Assembly: GCF_030717955.1 (NCBI RefSeq)
Contig: NZ_JAUZVY010000002.1
Span: 372,001-436,000 of the forward strand
DNA length: 64,000 bases
Reading direction: 5' to 3'
DNA from: Alkalimonas delamerensis
GTDB taxonomy: Bacteria; Pseudomonadota; Gammaproteobacteria; Enterobacterales; Alteromonadaceae
The translations under genes and the position numbers were made by a program. Shown here piece by piece: positions 18,902 to 26,976 of the stretch (the stretch's first letter is position 1; the number at the start of each line of letters is the position of its first letter). A model generated the notes under the pieces. The model made no database searches and was not told the DNA's origin. It was given only the letters and a program-made list of their open reading frames with translations.

Positions 18902-20209
18902 ATGGAGCAACAAAACGTGAAGTATCCCATCCTTGTGCTGATGGCCTGTCTGGCTATCGGTGGCTGTTCAAAAAAAGATCCCGACCCAAGGCCCACTGAA
19001 CAGGGTGCTTTGGTGATGGTTGGTGGCTCGCTCAGTACCTCGAACGCCGCCGTTTATCAACGTTTTATCGAGCTTGCCGGCGGGCCCATTCAGGCGCGCA
19101 TCGCGGTGATCCCCGCCGCCAGCAATCAGCCGGTTCGCTACTTTAACCAGTTCCGTGACGACATGGTGCATTATGGCCTGACCCAGGACCAGGTAACCTT
19201 GTTGCCCATTGCGGTCAATAACGATCGTAGCACGCCCGATCAGGATGAAAGTACCTGGGCCAAAGGCGGTCATGACAAAGCCCTGGCGGCCAAACTGGAC
19301 AATTACACGGCAGTCTGGTTTTTAGGGGGCGATCAGACCAACATCATTCGCACCCTGCGCCCGGATGGCAAAGCGACACCGGTGTTTAAAGCGGTGCAGG
19401 CGCTGTATCAGCGAGGTGGGGTAGTGGCTGGCACCAGTGCTGGCGCAGCCATCATGAGTGAGGTGATGATTGCCGGTGGCGATTCCTGGCACGCGCTGAC
19501 CGCGCCCAAGCGTGAGCGCTACGATGGTATGCAGGATCAGGAAGTTGGCCCTTTGATCCTGCGCCAGGGGCTGAGCTTTTTTAAAGATGGCATCATCGAT
19601 CAGCACTTTGATCGCAAATCCCGCTTTGGCCGCTTGTTGGTGGCGGTGCAGCAGCACCGGGACAGCTTCCCGGTTGGTTATGGCATCGATGAAGATGCTG
19701 CTCTGGTGTACTACCCACAGCGTCACGAAATCGAAGCTTTAGGCTATGGCGGTGTCACCATCATTGATGTCCGTGACGCCAACAAAATCAACAACCCGCA
19801 TGGCTATCACATTGAAAATGTGCGCATTAGCTTTATTCAGGGCGGCGATCGCTACCATGTCGGCGAGCACCGCTTTACCCCGCATCCAGCCAAGTCGGCC
19901 ACCATTGGTCAGGAGTACCTGAACATCCCGGAACCTGTGGTGGTGTCGGGTGTCTTTAGCCGCAACAGCCGGTTAAAAGATCTGATAGGTTTTGATTTGG
20001 TGGACAACAAAGCTGCCAGCGAAGTGGTCAGTTACTTTCATCAAGGCGATGGCTTGGGCTTTACCCTGCGTTTTCGCCAGGATGAGCGGACTCAGGGCTA
20101 CTGGCAGTATCTGGATGGCATGAAGGACAACAGCAGTGCTGCCTTTGTGCTGCTGGATGTGGTGCCAAGCCGCTTTAGCATTACCGAGCTGAGCCCAGAC
20201 GCCCCCTAG
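18902..20209 (+). CDS. Cyanophycinase-like S51 peptidase, lipoprotein
   Basis: Serine peptidase of the S51 family, whose characterised members release beta-Asp-Arg dipeptides from cyanophycin. The protein has about 435 residues. The nucleophile elbow GTSAGAA is present, with the preceding WFLGGDQTNI and VIPAASNQP motifs of the fold. A lipobox (AIGGC, Cys22) predicts anchoring in the envelope, so a role on external or periplasmic polymer or peptides is likely rather than on an internal store. The C-terminal part (after about residue 280) extends beyond the minimal catalytic domain. Start is uncertain: ATG 18902 is used here, but GTG 18917 has GGAG at the better spacing and gives a shorter, more typical lipoprotein signal. 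It is monocistronic. Confidence 0.8.
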   Translation: MEQQNVKYPILVLMACLAIGGCSKKDPDPRPTEQGALVMVGGSLSTSNAAVYQRFIELAGGPIQARIAVIPAASNQPVRYFNQFRDDMVHYGLTQDQVTLLPIAVNNDRSTPDQDESTWAKGGHDKALAAKLDNYTAVWFLGGDQTNIIRTLRPDGKATPVFKAVQALYQRGGVVAGTSAGAAIMSEVMIAGGDSWHALTAPKRERYDGMQDQEVGPLILRQGLSFFKDGIIDQHFDRKSRFGRLLVAVQQHRDSFPVGYGIDEDAALVYYPQRHEIEALGYGGVTIIDVRDANKINNPHGYHIENVRISFIQGGDRYHVGEHRFTPHPAKSATIGQEYLNIPEPVVVSGVFSRNSRLKDLIGFDLVDNKAASEVVSYFHQGDGLGFTLRFRQDERTQGYWQYLDGMKDNSSAAFVLLDVVPSRFSITELSPDAP

Positions 20210-20231
20210 TGTTGATGGCTTATCTGAGCTT

Positions 20232-20264
20232 AAAAATGCCCGGCATGATTGCCGGGCATTTTTT
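20232..20264. terminator. Bidirectional terminator
   Basis: A 12-bp stem AAAATGCCCGGC / GCCGGGCATTTT with a 6-base loop, with T runs on both strands. It serves the cyanophycinase gene (plus) and the convergent patatin gene (minus). Confidence 0.85.
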
Positions 20265-20307
20265 GACCAATAAATTCGCTGGTGATTTGCTGGAAAGAAC
20301 CCTGGCT

Positions 20308-21345
20308 CTAATACAAAGCTTCCAGTCGGTAGCGACCGGCTTTAAAGTCCTCGGCCAGCTCGGCTGAGCGGGCAATGACCTCCTGCCAATCGCGTATTCT
20401 TGCCTGATCGGGCCGTTTAAAGTCGTTGCGATCGGGGATTTTTCCCCCAGGCAAGGACGCCACCCAGCTATCACTTGGGCACAGCATCACCACATTGTGG
20501 TAATGGCCTGAAAAACGCCGGCGCCAAGGCAGCGACTTATCGAACCAGCCGGCAGCCACATGGGGATAAAAATGCGGGTAAAGCACCAGCCCCTGGCTGG
20601 CAAAGGGCCAGTCAAAATGATAGTCGGTGACACCGCCATCGTAAAACAAACCGGGCCCGGCACCTGGGATATCTTCAACCGCATCCAACACCATTGGAAT
20701 GGAGCCGCTGGCCGTGAGTGCTGCCTTTAGGTTGGCCATGGTCAGAGGCACAGTACGGGTGGGCAGGTCGGTCAGGGGTTGTTGGATAAGTTGACTGTCG
20801 GGCGCATGAAACAAGCAGCGTTCAAAGAAAAAGCGCAGATGGCGCCTGCTGGCTAAATTGGCTGCAGCGGTCAGGCTTAAACCGGCCAACTGGCCCAGCT
20901 TATGGCGAGAGCGGGTTAACTTCCTGGCCTTGGCCACGGTAAAGTTCAGCTTAAAAACCGGGTTATCCAGCACTTGCTGCAGGTGCTGCTCGGTTGGGAA
21001 CACCTGATCGATGACCGTCATGGAAATGTCGGTGACCTGACGGCTGCTGGCTTTGGCCGGGTAACACAGCTGGGAGTAAGCCTGGCAAAAGCGTTGGCTA
21101 GCCGCCAGTGGATCCTGCTGGGCATAGCAGGCAAAACGCCAGGCCCCAGCCGAGCTGCCCAGCAGCTGCAATGGCTGTTGCCGGTCTTTAAAAAACTCAC
21201 CGACCAGGTACTGATCCAGCCCAAACAGACTGAACCACTTGGGACCACCACTGGCTCCAACCAGGGTATGAATGGCATCGGCCGTCAGCCCATGCTGCTG
21301 AATATGGGCCAGAGCGGTTGGTCCGGCTAATACTCGTAATCTCAT
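20308..21345 (-). CDS. Patatin-like phospholipase
   Basis: Predicted acyl hydrolase of the patatin family, 345 residues, no signal peptide. The Ser-Asp dyad is visible: Ser65 in GSSAG (GxSxG) and Asp236 in YDGGVTD. An oxyanion-type glycine-rich stretch (VGASGGPKW) precedes the nucleophile. Its ATG overlaps the stop of the upstream dGTPase-family gene by four bases (ATGA), so the two should be translationally coupled. Patatins occur both in lipid turnover and as phage-defence effectors (for example CapV in CBASS), but no cyclase or sensor gene is seen here, so ordinary lipid metabolism is the conservative reading. Confidence 0.82.
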   Translation of the reverse strand: MRLRVLAGPTALAHIQQHGLTADAIHTLVGASGGPKWFSLFGLDQYLVGEFFKDRQQPLQLLGSSAGAWRFACYAQQDPLAASQRFCQAYSQLCYPAKASSRQVTDISMTVIDQVFPTEQHLQQVLDNPVFKLNFTVAKARKLTRSRHKLGQLAGLSLTAAANLASRRHLRFFFERCLFHAPDSQLIQQPLTDLPTRTVPLTMANLKAALTASGSIPMVLDAVEDIPGAGPGLFYDGGVTDYHFDWPFASQGLVLYPHFYPHVAAGWFDKSLPWRRRFSGHYHNVVMLCPSDSWVASLPGGKIPDRNDFKRPDQARIRDWQEVIARSAELAEDFKAGRYRLEALY

Positions 21346-22631
21346 AAGGCTCCAAAGAGTTTTTGGTACATGGCCTCGGCGTACTCATCGGTCATGCCGG
21401 ACAAGTAATCGCAAATCACCCGTAGCCCTTTGCCCTGGGCTTCGGCCTGACGCCAGCGCAACTGGGTATTGGTCGGCAGCAAGCGTGTCGGGTCGGAGGC
21501 AAACGCATCAAACATCCGCAGCAGCATATTCTGGCAGCGAAAACGTGCTTGCTGAATATCCGGCTGGCTGATCACATGCTGAAACACAAACTGCTTTAAC
21601 AAATCCAGCACCGCTTGTTCGGCGGTGGGCAAGCAGGCATTGAGCCGGATTTGTGGCTCGCTGGCATCCGGCAGGCTTTGATGCAAGCTGGCCGAGGTAA
21701 TAAAGGCATTGACCAGTGCGCCGATGGCATTTTTACGCCGGTGATGCTCAGGATGAAACAGATCGTTTGAGACCTGCTGCATCAGTTGCTGCATCGGCGG
21801 CTCCAGTTCGGCCATGGCAGCGGGTATCTGCTGCTGCCACTGCTCCTGGCGGACATAGCCGGTGACGATGGCGTCTTCAAGATCGTGCACGCCATAAGCA
21901 ATGTCATCGGCCAACTCCATAATGGATGCGTCGAGGGATTTGCAGCAGGATTTTTGCCAGGGGCTTTGTGGCAAGGATTCGGTGTGCTGAAACAGCGTCC
22001 GATCCGACGCGCTTAGCGGCGCCAACACCCAGTCAAGCACATCGGCATCTTCATGAAACACCGATTTCACCGCTTTCCACGGCGCCAGGCTCAGAGGTGC
22101 CAGCTGCTGATTGTCACCCAGCTCCTTGGGTGGCAACACCGGGTACTTTAGCAGTCCAAGCAGAGTGCGGCGGGTCAGATCCATGCCGTGGTGCTCGGTG
22201 TAGGGCTCAAGCTTGCTGACAATGCGAAAGGTCTGGCCATTGCCCTCAAAGCCGCCGGCATGCAGCATTTTGTAGTTCAGGGCTGTTTCACCGCCATGGC
22301 CAAAGGGGGGGTGTCCAATGTCGTGCGCCAGGCAAAGGGCCTCGATCAGGCTGTCATCGGGCAGCTCTGCCGCCAGCTCAGCCTGGTCGGCGTAACGACG
22401 CTTCAGCTGATTCACCAGGCCGGTGCCTATCTGAGCCGCTTCGAGCGAGTGGGTCAGGCGGGTGCGGTAAAAGTCATTCTGGCCAACCCCCATGATCTGG
22501 GTTTTAGCCTGCAAACGACGAAAGGCAGCAGAATGCAGGATCCTGGCCCGATCCCGCTGCCATGGGGTGCGCTGATCATGCTGCCGTTGTACCGTTTGCG
22601 CTGAACGTCTCGCCAGCCATGGATTTGTCAT
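21342..22631 (-). CDS. dGTPase-family HD-domain triphosphohydrolase, copy 2
   Basis: Second dGTP triphosphohydrolase-like protein (429 residues), clearly paralogous to the product of 10541-11845. The same metal motifs are present: RTRLTHSLEAAQ, the His103-Asp104 pair in LCLAHDIGHPPFGHGGE, and ELADDIAYGVHDLED. Conserved flanks such as RDRARILHSAAFRRLQAKTQ agree. AAGGGAG lies just before the ATG. Family members hydrolyse dNTPs, and Shewanella/Vibrio homologues are annotated as anti-phage dGTPases. The coupled patatin gene downstream is unusual for a housekeeping dGTPase. The role, nucleotide pool control or phage defence, is undecided. Confidence 0.9.
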   Translation of the reverse strand: MTNPWLARRSAQTVQRQHDQRTPWQRDRARILHSAAFRRLQAKTQIMGVGQNDFYRTRLTHSLEAAQIGTGLVNQLKRRYADQAELAAELPDDSLIEALCLAHDIGHPPFGHGGETALNYKMLHAGGFEGNGQTFRIVSKLEPYTEHHGMDLTRRTLLGLLKYPVLPPKELGDNQQLAPLSLAPWKAVKSVFHEDADVLDWVLAPLSASDRTLFQHTESLPQSPWQKSCCKSLDASIMELADDIAYGVHDLEDAIVTGYVRQEQWQQQIPAAMAELEPPMQQLMQQVSNDLFHPEHHRRKNAIGALVNAFITSASLHQSLPDASEPQIRLNACLPTAEQAVLDLLKQFVFQHVISQPDIQQARFRCQNMLLRMFDAFASDPTRLLPTNTQLRWRQAEAQGKGLRVICDYLSGMTDEYAEAMYQKLFGAL

Positions 22632-22736
22632 AGCAACTCCCTTTGTTGTGCTGCATTTATCTTACGTGAAAGCCTGCTGTGGATCGAGCAGAGCAGGGCC
22701 ATTTTTAAGCCCGATTGCGACAGTATGATGACAGCA

Positions 22737-22754
22737 ATGTCATCTGTTGGTCAT
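22737..22754 (+). promoter_or_regulatory. Pho-box-like direct repeat upstream of the PhnDCE importer
   Basis: Two 7-base half sites, ATGTCAT (22737-22743) and TGGTCAT (22748-22754), are spaced by four bases, the 11-base periodicity of a PhoB box (CTGTCAT repeats). The site lies about 50 bases before the likely start of the binding-protein gene. A competing reading is the inverted repeat GATGACA / TGTCATC (22727-22744). PhoB control would fit a phosphonate or phosphate-type importer. Confidence 0.4.
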
Positions 22755-22804
22755 ATTGTCTTGTTACAACAGGGGCCGAAACGGATAAAAAAGGGATGAG
22801 TTGT

Positions 22805-23728
22805 ATGCAAGCTGGGTTCATGGGCAGGATGCTGCTTACTTTGTTCTGGTTAAGTACGATGCTGGTGCTGGCAGGCTGCCAGCCCAAAGGAGAGCTGGGC
22901 AGCCGGGACAATCCGGTACGGTTGTACTTTACCCCATCGGTCGATGCAGACACCATTGCCACCAATTCGCGTGAGTTTATTCGCTTTTTGGAGCAGGAGA
23001 CCGGCGATTATTACGTCACCGGTATCCCAACCAGCTACATCGCCGTGGTTGAAGCTTTCGGTTCTGGCAGGGCCGATATTGGCGCGATGAACTCCTTTGG
23101 TTATCTGATGGCGCACGAACGCTATGGTGCCAGAGCGCATTTAAAAATGATCCGTCATGGTGTCGACTACTATCAGGGGCAAATCGTGGTGCGTTACGAT
23201 AGCGGCATTGAGTCCTTGCAAGACTTAGCCGGAAAGCGCTTTGCGTTTACCGATCCGGCCTCTACTTCTGGCTATTTTTTTCCACTCAAAATGCTGCGTG
23301 ATGCCGGTGTGAGGCTTGGTAATGAAACGTTTGCGATGAAACACGACAGTGTGATCACCATGGTGTATCAAGGGCAAGTGGATGCGGGCTCTGCGTACTA
23401 TTCAGCACCAGCAGCGGATGGCAGTATTCGTGATGCCCGGCAACGGGTATTGACTCAATTCCCGGATGTGGAGCAACAGGTACGGATCCTGGCGATTACA
23501 GAAAAAATCCCGAACGACCCCTTTGTGTTTCGCAAAGACATGCCCGAAGAGGTGCGTGATCGCTTTATTGCCGCTGTGAAACGCTTTCTGGATACTGAAC
23601 AGGGGCAGGAAATCTTCCGCAATATATACAGTGTCGAGGGGCTGGTTGATGCTACCGACGCCGATTATGACCCATTACGAGCCATGATCCGAGCCATTGA
23701 GCTGGATACCAATCAGCTATTGCTCTAG
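22805..23728 (+). CDS. phnD: PhnD-type phosphonate/phosphite/phosphate-binding lipoprotein
   Basis: Solute-binding component of a Phn-type ABC importer, about 307 residues. A lipoprotein signal with lipobox LAGC (Cys25 from this start) precedes the binding fold. Family features include FTPSVDADTI near the start, GRADIGAMNSFGYLMAHERY, the AGKRFAFTDPASTSGYFFPL hinge segment and GQVDAGSAYYS. The frame is open from 22715; ATG 22805 is chosen because it opens the lipoprotein signal and has GGGATGAG upstream (22796 is possible). phnC and phnE follow, but no C-P lyase or phosphonatase gene is nearby, so the ligand could be phosphonate, phosphite or phosphate. Confidence 0.85.
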   Translation: MQAGFMGRMLLTLFWLSTMLVLAGCQPKGELGSRDNPVRLYFTPSVDADTIATNSREFIRFLEQETGDYYVTGIPTSYIAVVEAFGSGRADIGAMNSFGYLMAHERYGARAHLKMIRHGVDYYQGQIVVRYDSGIESLQDLAGKRFAFTDPASTSGYFFPLKMLRDAGVRLGNETFAMKHDSVITMVYQGQVDAGSAYYSAPAADGSIRDARQRVLTQFPDVEQQVRILAITEKIPNDPFVFRKDMPEEVRDRFIAAVKRFLDTEQGQEIFRNIYSVEGLVDATDADYDPLRAMIRAIELDTNQLLL

Positions 23729-23736
23729 GAGTTTGT

Positions 23737-24501
23737 ATGCAGCTGCTTCAATGCAACAATTTAAGTAAAACCTACCCAAACGGCACTCAGGCCTTGCATG
23801 ATGTTAATTTTACTGTTGAGGAAGGCGAGTTTCTGGTCATCATTGGCCTGTCCGGCTCTGGTAAATCCACCTTACTACGCTGCATCAATCAGTTGCACCC
23901 GGTGAGTAGCGGGGAGCTTTATTTTGAACAGCAACAGCTGACTGCTATGGCAGGGAAAGAGCTAAGGCAGCAGCGCAGTCGTATTGGCATGATATTTCAA
24001 CAGTTTAATCTGATCCCACGCAAAACGGTGCTCACCAATGTGCTGGCCGGTGCTCTGGCTGTGACTCCGGTCTGGAAGTCCTTGCTTGGACTCTACAGCG
24101 AGGCGCAAAAAAAGCAGGCGCTGGATTACCTGAAAATCGTGGGTCTGGAGCACAAAGCTTATGTCAGGGCCGATAATTTATCCGGCGGCCAGCAACAGCG
24201 TGTTGCCATAGCGCGTGCCCTGATGCAAAACCCGAAGATTCTGCTGGCCGATGAGCCGGTTGCCAGCTTAGACCCTTCCACATCGCACTCCGTAATGAAG
24301 TACCTGCAAAAAATTAATCAGGAGCTGGGCGTAACAGTGATTTGCAACCTGCACTTTTTATCCCTGGTTCGCACCTATGCCAGCCGGGTGATCGCCTTAA
24401 AGGGTGGACGCATTGTCTATCAGGGCGCTCCGGACGATATTGATGAGCAATGGTTTAAAACCATTTATGGCGAGGATGCGGTTGAGGTGAGTATCAACTG
24501 A
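23737..24501 (+). CDS. phnC: PhnC-type ABC importer ATPase
   Basis: Cytoplasmic ATPase of the Phn-type importer, 254 residues. Walker A GLSGSGKSTLL (about residues 37-47), Q-loop in MIFQQFNLIPR, signature LSGGQQQRVAIARAL, Walker B LLADEPVASLDP and an H-loop in CNLHFLSL are present. The segment RKTVLTNVLAGAL after the Q-loop is characteristic of PhnC. It lies 8 bases after phnD, and its stop overlaps the phnE start (TGATG), so the three genes form one operon. Confidence 0.9.
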   Translation: MQLLQCNNLSKTYPNGTQALHDVNFTVEEGEFLVIIGLSGSGKSTLLRCINQLHPVSSGELYFEQQQLTAMAGKELRQQRSRIGMIFQQFNLIPRKTVLTNVLAGALAVTPVWKSLLGLYSEAQKKQALDYLKIVGLEHKAYVRADNLSGGQQQRVAIARALMQNPKILLADEPVASLDPSTSHSVMKYLQKINQELGVTVICNLHFLSLVRTYASRVIALKGGRIVYQGAPDDIDEQWFKTIYGEDAVEVSIN

Positions 24502-25568
24502 TGGAAAAGCTAATGACTGAACAGCCTTTTGAACAGGCCAGAGTGCACGGCTATAAAGCCAGTATTAAAGCCTGGTTCATTGATGTAATTTTATGGAGTT
24601 ACACCGCCTTGATCGGCTACAAGCTGGGGTATCAAACCTGGTACTTGCAAAGTCGTCATCTTGACTTTTACTGGCACGAGCCACTGTATGCGCTTGGGAT
24701 TGGTGTGGTGCTGGCCAGTGTTCTGAGCTACAGCACCTGCTCTGTCGGCAAAGCCATCAGTGGCTTGATTCTGTTTCCAGAGGACCGCTCTATTTTCCGC
24801 AGTGCCAGTGTCCGGCTGGGTGTGTTTTTTATCGCTCTGACTTTTATCGCCGGCTTGCATGTGTCCCAGGTGTCGATGCGGGAGTTTTTCTCCGATTCCG
24901 GCCTTGCCGGCGCCCAGCGCATTTTTTCTGCGTTATTGACCCCCAACTTTGCCATTTTCGAAGATGCTCTTTTTGCAGCCATTGAAACAGTGTACATGGC
25001 ATTTATTGCCACCAGCCTGGCCATACCGGTTGCATTTGTGCTGGCATTTTTTGCAGCTCGTAATTTGATGAAGCAGTCAGCACTGAGCTTTGCCATCTAC
25101 TGCGTCATTCGCTTTATGATGAACCTGACCCGTTCGATTGAGCCTCTGGTTTGGGCCATTATTTTTTCTGTGTGGGTCGGCATTGGGCCTTTTTCCGGCA
25201 TGTTGGCTCTATTTCTGCATTCTGTGGCGTCTTTAACCAAGCTGTACTCGGAGCAGATTGAATCGATTTCCGATGGACCGGTGGAAGCGATGACCGCCAC
25301 AGGGGCGCATCCAATCCAGGTGATCTGGTACGGGGTAGTGCCGCAAATTGTGTTGCCTTATTTGTCCTATACCATTTACCGCTGGGACATCAATGTGCGG
25401 ATGGCAACGGTGATTGGATTGGTCGGCGGCGGTGGTATTGGCACTTTGCTGATGCAGTATCAGGGCTTAGCGCGCTGGAACGAAGTCGGTATGTTGGTGA
25501 TCGTGATTGCTGTCATTGTTTGGTTGATGGATTATGCTTCTGCCAAAATTCGGGCTCACTTGAAGTGA
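24501..25568 (+). CDS. phnE: PhnE-type ABC importer permease
   Basis: Inner-membrane permease of the Phn-type importer, 355 residues, longer than the classical PhnE because of an N-terminal extension with helices around LWSYTALIGYKLGY and ALGIGVVLASVLSYS. The BPD-type permease core carries the EAA-like loop (EAMTATGAHPIQVIWYGVVPQ) and RWDINVRMATVIGLVGGGGIG, which contact PhnC. The ATG overlaps the phnC stop; an in-frame ATG at 24513 is the alternative. The 3' end overlaps the convergent AGCS gene by 13 bases, and both stops sit inside a terminator hairpin (25551-25573). Confidence 0.88.
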   Translation: MEKLMTEQPFEQARVHGYKASIKAWFIDVILWSYTALIGYKLGYQTWYLQSRHLDFYWHEPLYALGIGVVLASVLSYSTCSVGKAISGLILFPEDRSIFRSASVRLGVFFIALTFIAGLHVSQVSMREFFSDSGLAGAQRIFSALLTPNFAIFEDALFAAIETVYMAFIATSLAIPVAFVLAFFAARNLMKQSALSFAIYCVIRFMMNLTRSIEPLVWAIIFSVWVGIGPFSGMLALFLHSVASLTKLYSEQIESISDGPVEAMTATGAHPIQVIWYGVVPQIVLPYLSYTIYRWDINVRMATVIGLVGGGGIGTLLMQYQGLARWNEVGMLVIVIAVIVWLMDYASAKIRAHLK

Positions 25569-25582
25569 GCCCGGTTTTCTTT
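25551..25582. terminator. Terminator embedded in overlapping convergent stop codons
   Basis: CGGGCTCACT (25551-25560) pairs with AGTGAGCCCG (25564-25573) around a 3-base loop, followed on the plus strand by GTTTTCTTT. The stem contains the last codons and stop codons of both phnE (plus) and the sodium/alanine symporter gene (minus). The minus-strand exit reads AATTTTGG, weaker but possible. Confidence 0.8.
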
Positions 25583-26968
25583 CAATTGTGCCAAATACTG
25601 CCGTAAATCACGCTTTACCTCCGGCATCAGCAGGTAAATGGCCAGGATGTTGGGCACCGCCATCAGGAAAATCATCGAGTCGATAAAATCAAACACCGCC
25701 AAAATATTCGGCACGGCGCCAACCGAGACGACCAGACAAAACAGCACCTTAAACAGGTTTTGGGCCCGGGCGCTGTCGCCAAAAATGTAGCTCCAGGATT
25801 TCAGTCCATAATAAGACCAGCTGATCACGGTAGAGAAGCCAAACAGCAGCAGGGCCACCATCAACACCAGCGGAAACCAGTCAAACACTGTGGCAAAGGC
25901 GCTGGATGTCAGGCGAACACCATCCAGATCGCTGCCCAAATAGGCGCCGGTTAAGATGATCACCAAAGCCGTGATGGTGCAAATCACCACCGTATCGATA
26001 AAAGGCTCCAGCAAGGCGACAAAGCCCTGGGAAACCGGTTGACGGGTTTGTGCTGCTGCATGGGCAATGGGGGAGGAGCCAATGCCCGCCTCATTGGAGT
26101 AGGCTGCACGCCGAAAGCCCTGAATCAACACGCCAATAAAGCCACCATAGGCCGCTTCCGGCGCAAAAGCGCCTTGCACGATGATCATCAGCGCCGCCGG
26201 TACAGCCGTCAGCTGGCTGCCGATGATCACCAATGCCGCCAGCAAGTATATGGCACACATCAAGGGCACCAAGCGGCTGGTGACCCGGGCAATGCTTTTG
26301 ATGCCGCCAATAATCACCACCGCCACCAACAGGGCGTAGAGGACGCCAAAGCCCCAGGCGCTGTCAAAGCCAGTAACGCCTTTCACCTGGGCAAAGCCCT
26401 GATTGACATGCACAAAGCCAGCCGAGCCAAAGACGCAGGCCATGGCAAAGAAAATCGCCAGCGCCTTGCCGAGGCGAGGCAGCCGGTATTTGGCAAGGGC
26501 GGCTTCGATGTAGTACATCGGGCCACCGGAGAAGGTGCCATCGGCCGCCTGACGCCGGTATTTGACGGCCAGGGTGCATTCAACAAATTTCAGCGACATG
26601 CCGAGCAAGCCGGCCAGAATCATCCAAAAGGTTGCGCCCGGGCCGCCCAGGGTTATCGCCACCGCCACACCGGCAATGTTGCCGGTGCCTACGGTACCGG
26701 ACAGCGCAGTAGAAAGTGCCTGAAAGGGAGTAATGTCGCCTTGCTGCTTGGGATCCTTGTAACGACCAGAGACCACCCGGATGGCATGACCAAAGCCGCG
26801 CACATTGATAAAGCCCAGATAAAAGGTGCTGAACAGGGCGCCGGCCATCAGCCAGAGCACCACCATCGGTAATTCGGCGCCGGCCACCGGAATGGCATAA
26901 AACACCACCGAGGACAGCTGCTGGGTAAACCATTCAAAGGCTTCACGAAAGCCGGGGCTGGTCGTCAT
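25556..26968 (-). CDS. AGCS-family sodium/alanine (or glycine) symporter
   Basis: Inner-membrane sodium-coupled amino-acid carrier, 470 residues with about eleven helices. AGCS signatures include FSTFYLGFINVRGFGHAIRVVSGRY, the ALSTALSGTVGTGNIAGVAVAITLGGPGATFWM motif and the RAAYSNEAGIGSSPIAHAA segment. It begins 8 bases after alaA on the same strand, so alanine import and alanine transamination are probably cotranscribed. Alanine or glycine is the usual substrate of the family; which one cannot be decided. Confidence 0.92.
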   Translation of the reverse strand: MTTSPGFREAFEWFTQQLSSVVFYAIPVAGAELPMVVLWLMAGALFSTFYLGFINVRGFGHAIRVVSGRYKDPKQQGDITPFQALSTALSGTVGTGNIAGVAVAITLGGPGATFWMILAGLLGMSLKFVECTLAVKYRRQAADGTFSGGPMYYIEAALAKYRLPRLGKALAIFFAMACVFGSAGFVHVNQGFAQVKGVTGFDSAWGFGVLYALLVAVVIIGGIKSIARVTSRLVPLMCAIYLLAALVIIGSQLTAVPAALMIIVQGAFAPEAAYGGFIGVLIQGFRRAAYSNEAGIGSSPIAHAAAQTRQPVSQGFVALLEPFIDTVVICTITALVIILTGAYLGSDLDGVRLTSSAFATVFDWFPLVLMVALLLFGFSTVISWSYYGLKSWSYIFGDSARAQNLFKVLFCLVVSVGAVPNILAVFDFIDSMIFLMAVPNILAIYLLMPEVKRDLRQYLAQLKENRAHFK

Positions 26969-26976
26969 GGCTGGGC

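Noticed and set aside
26039..26872. 277-codon plus-strand frame opposite the AGCS symporter
   Set aside because: Gly/His/Gln-rich low-complexity translation; shadow of the hydrophobic symporter sequence.
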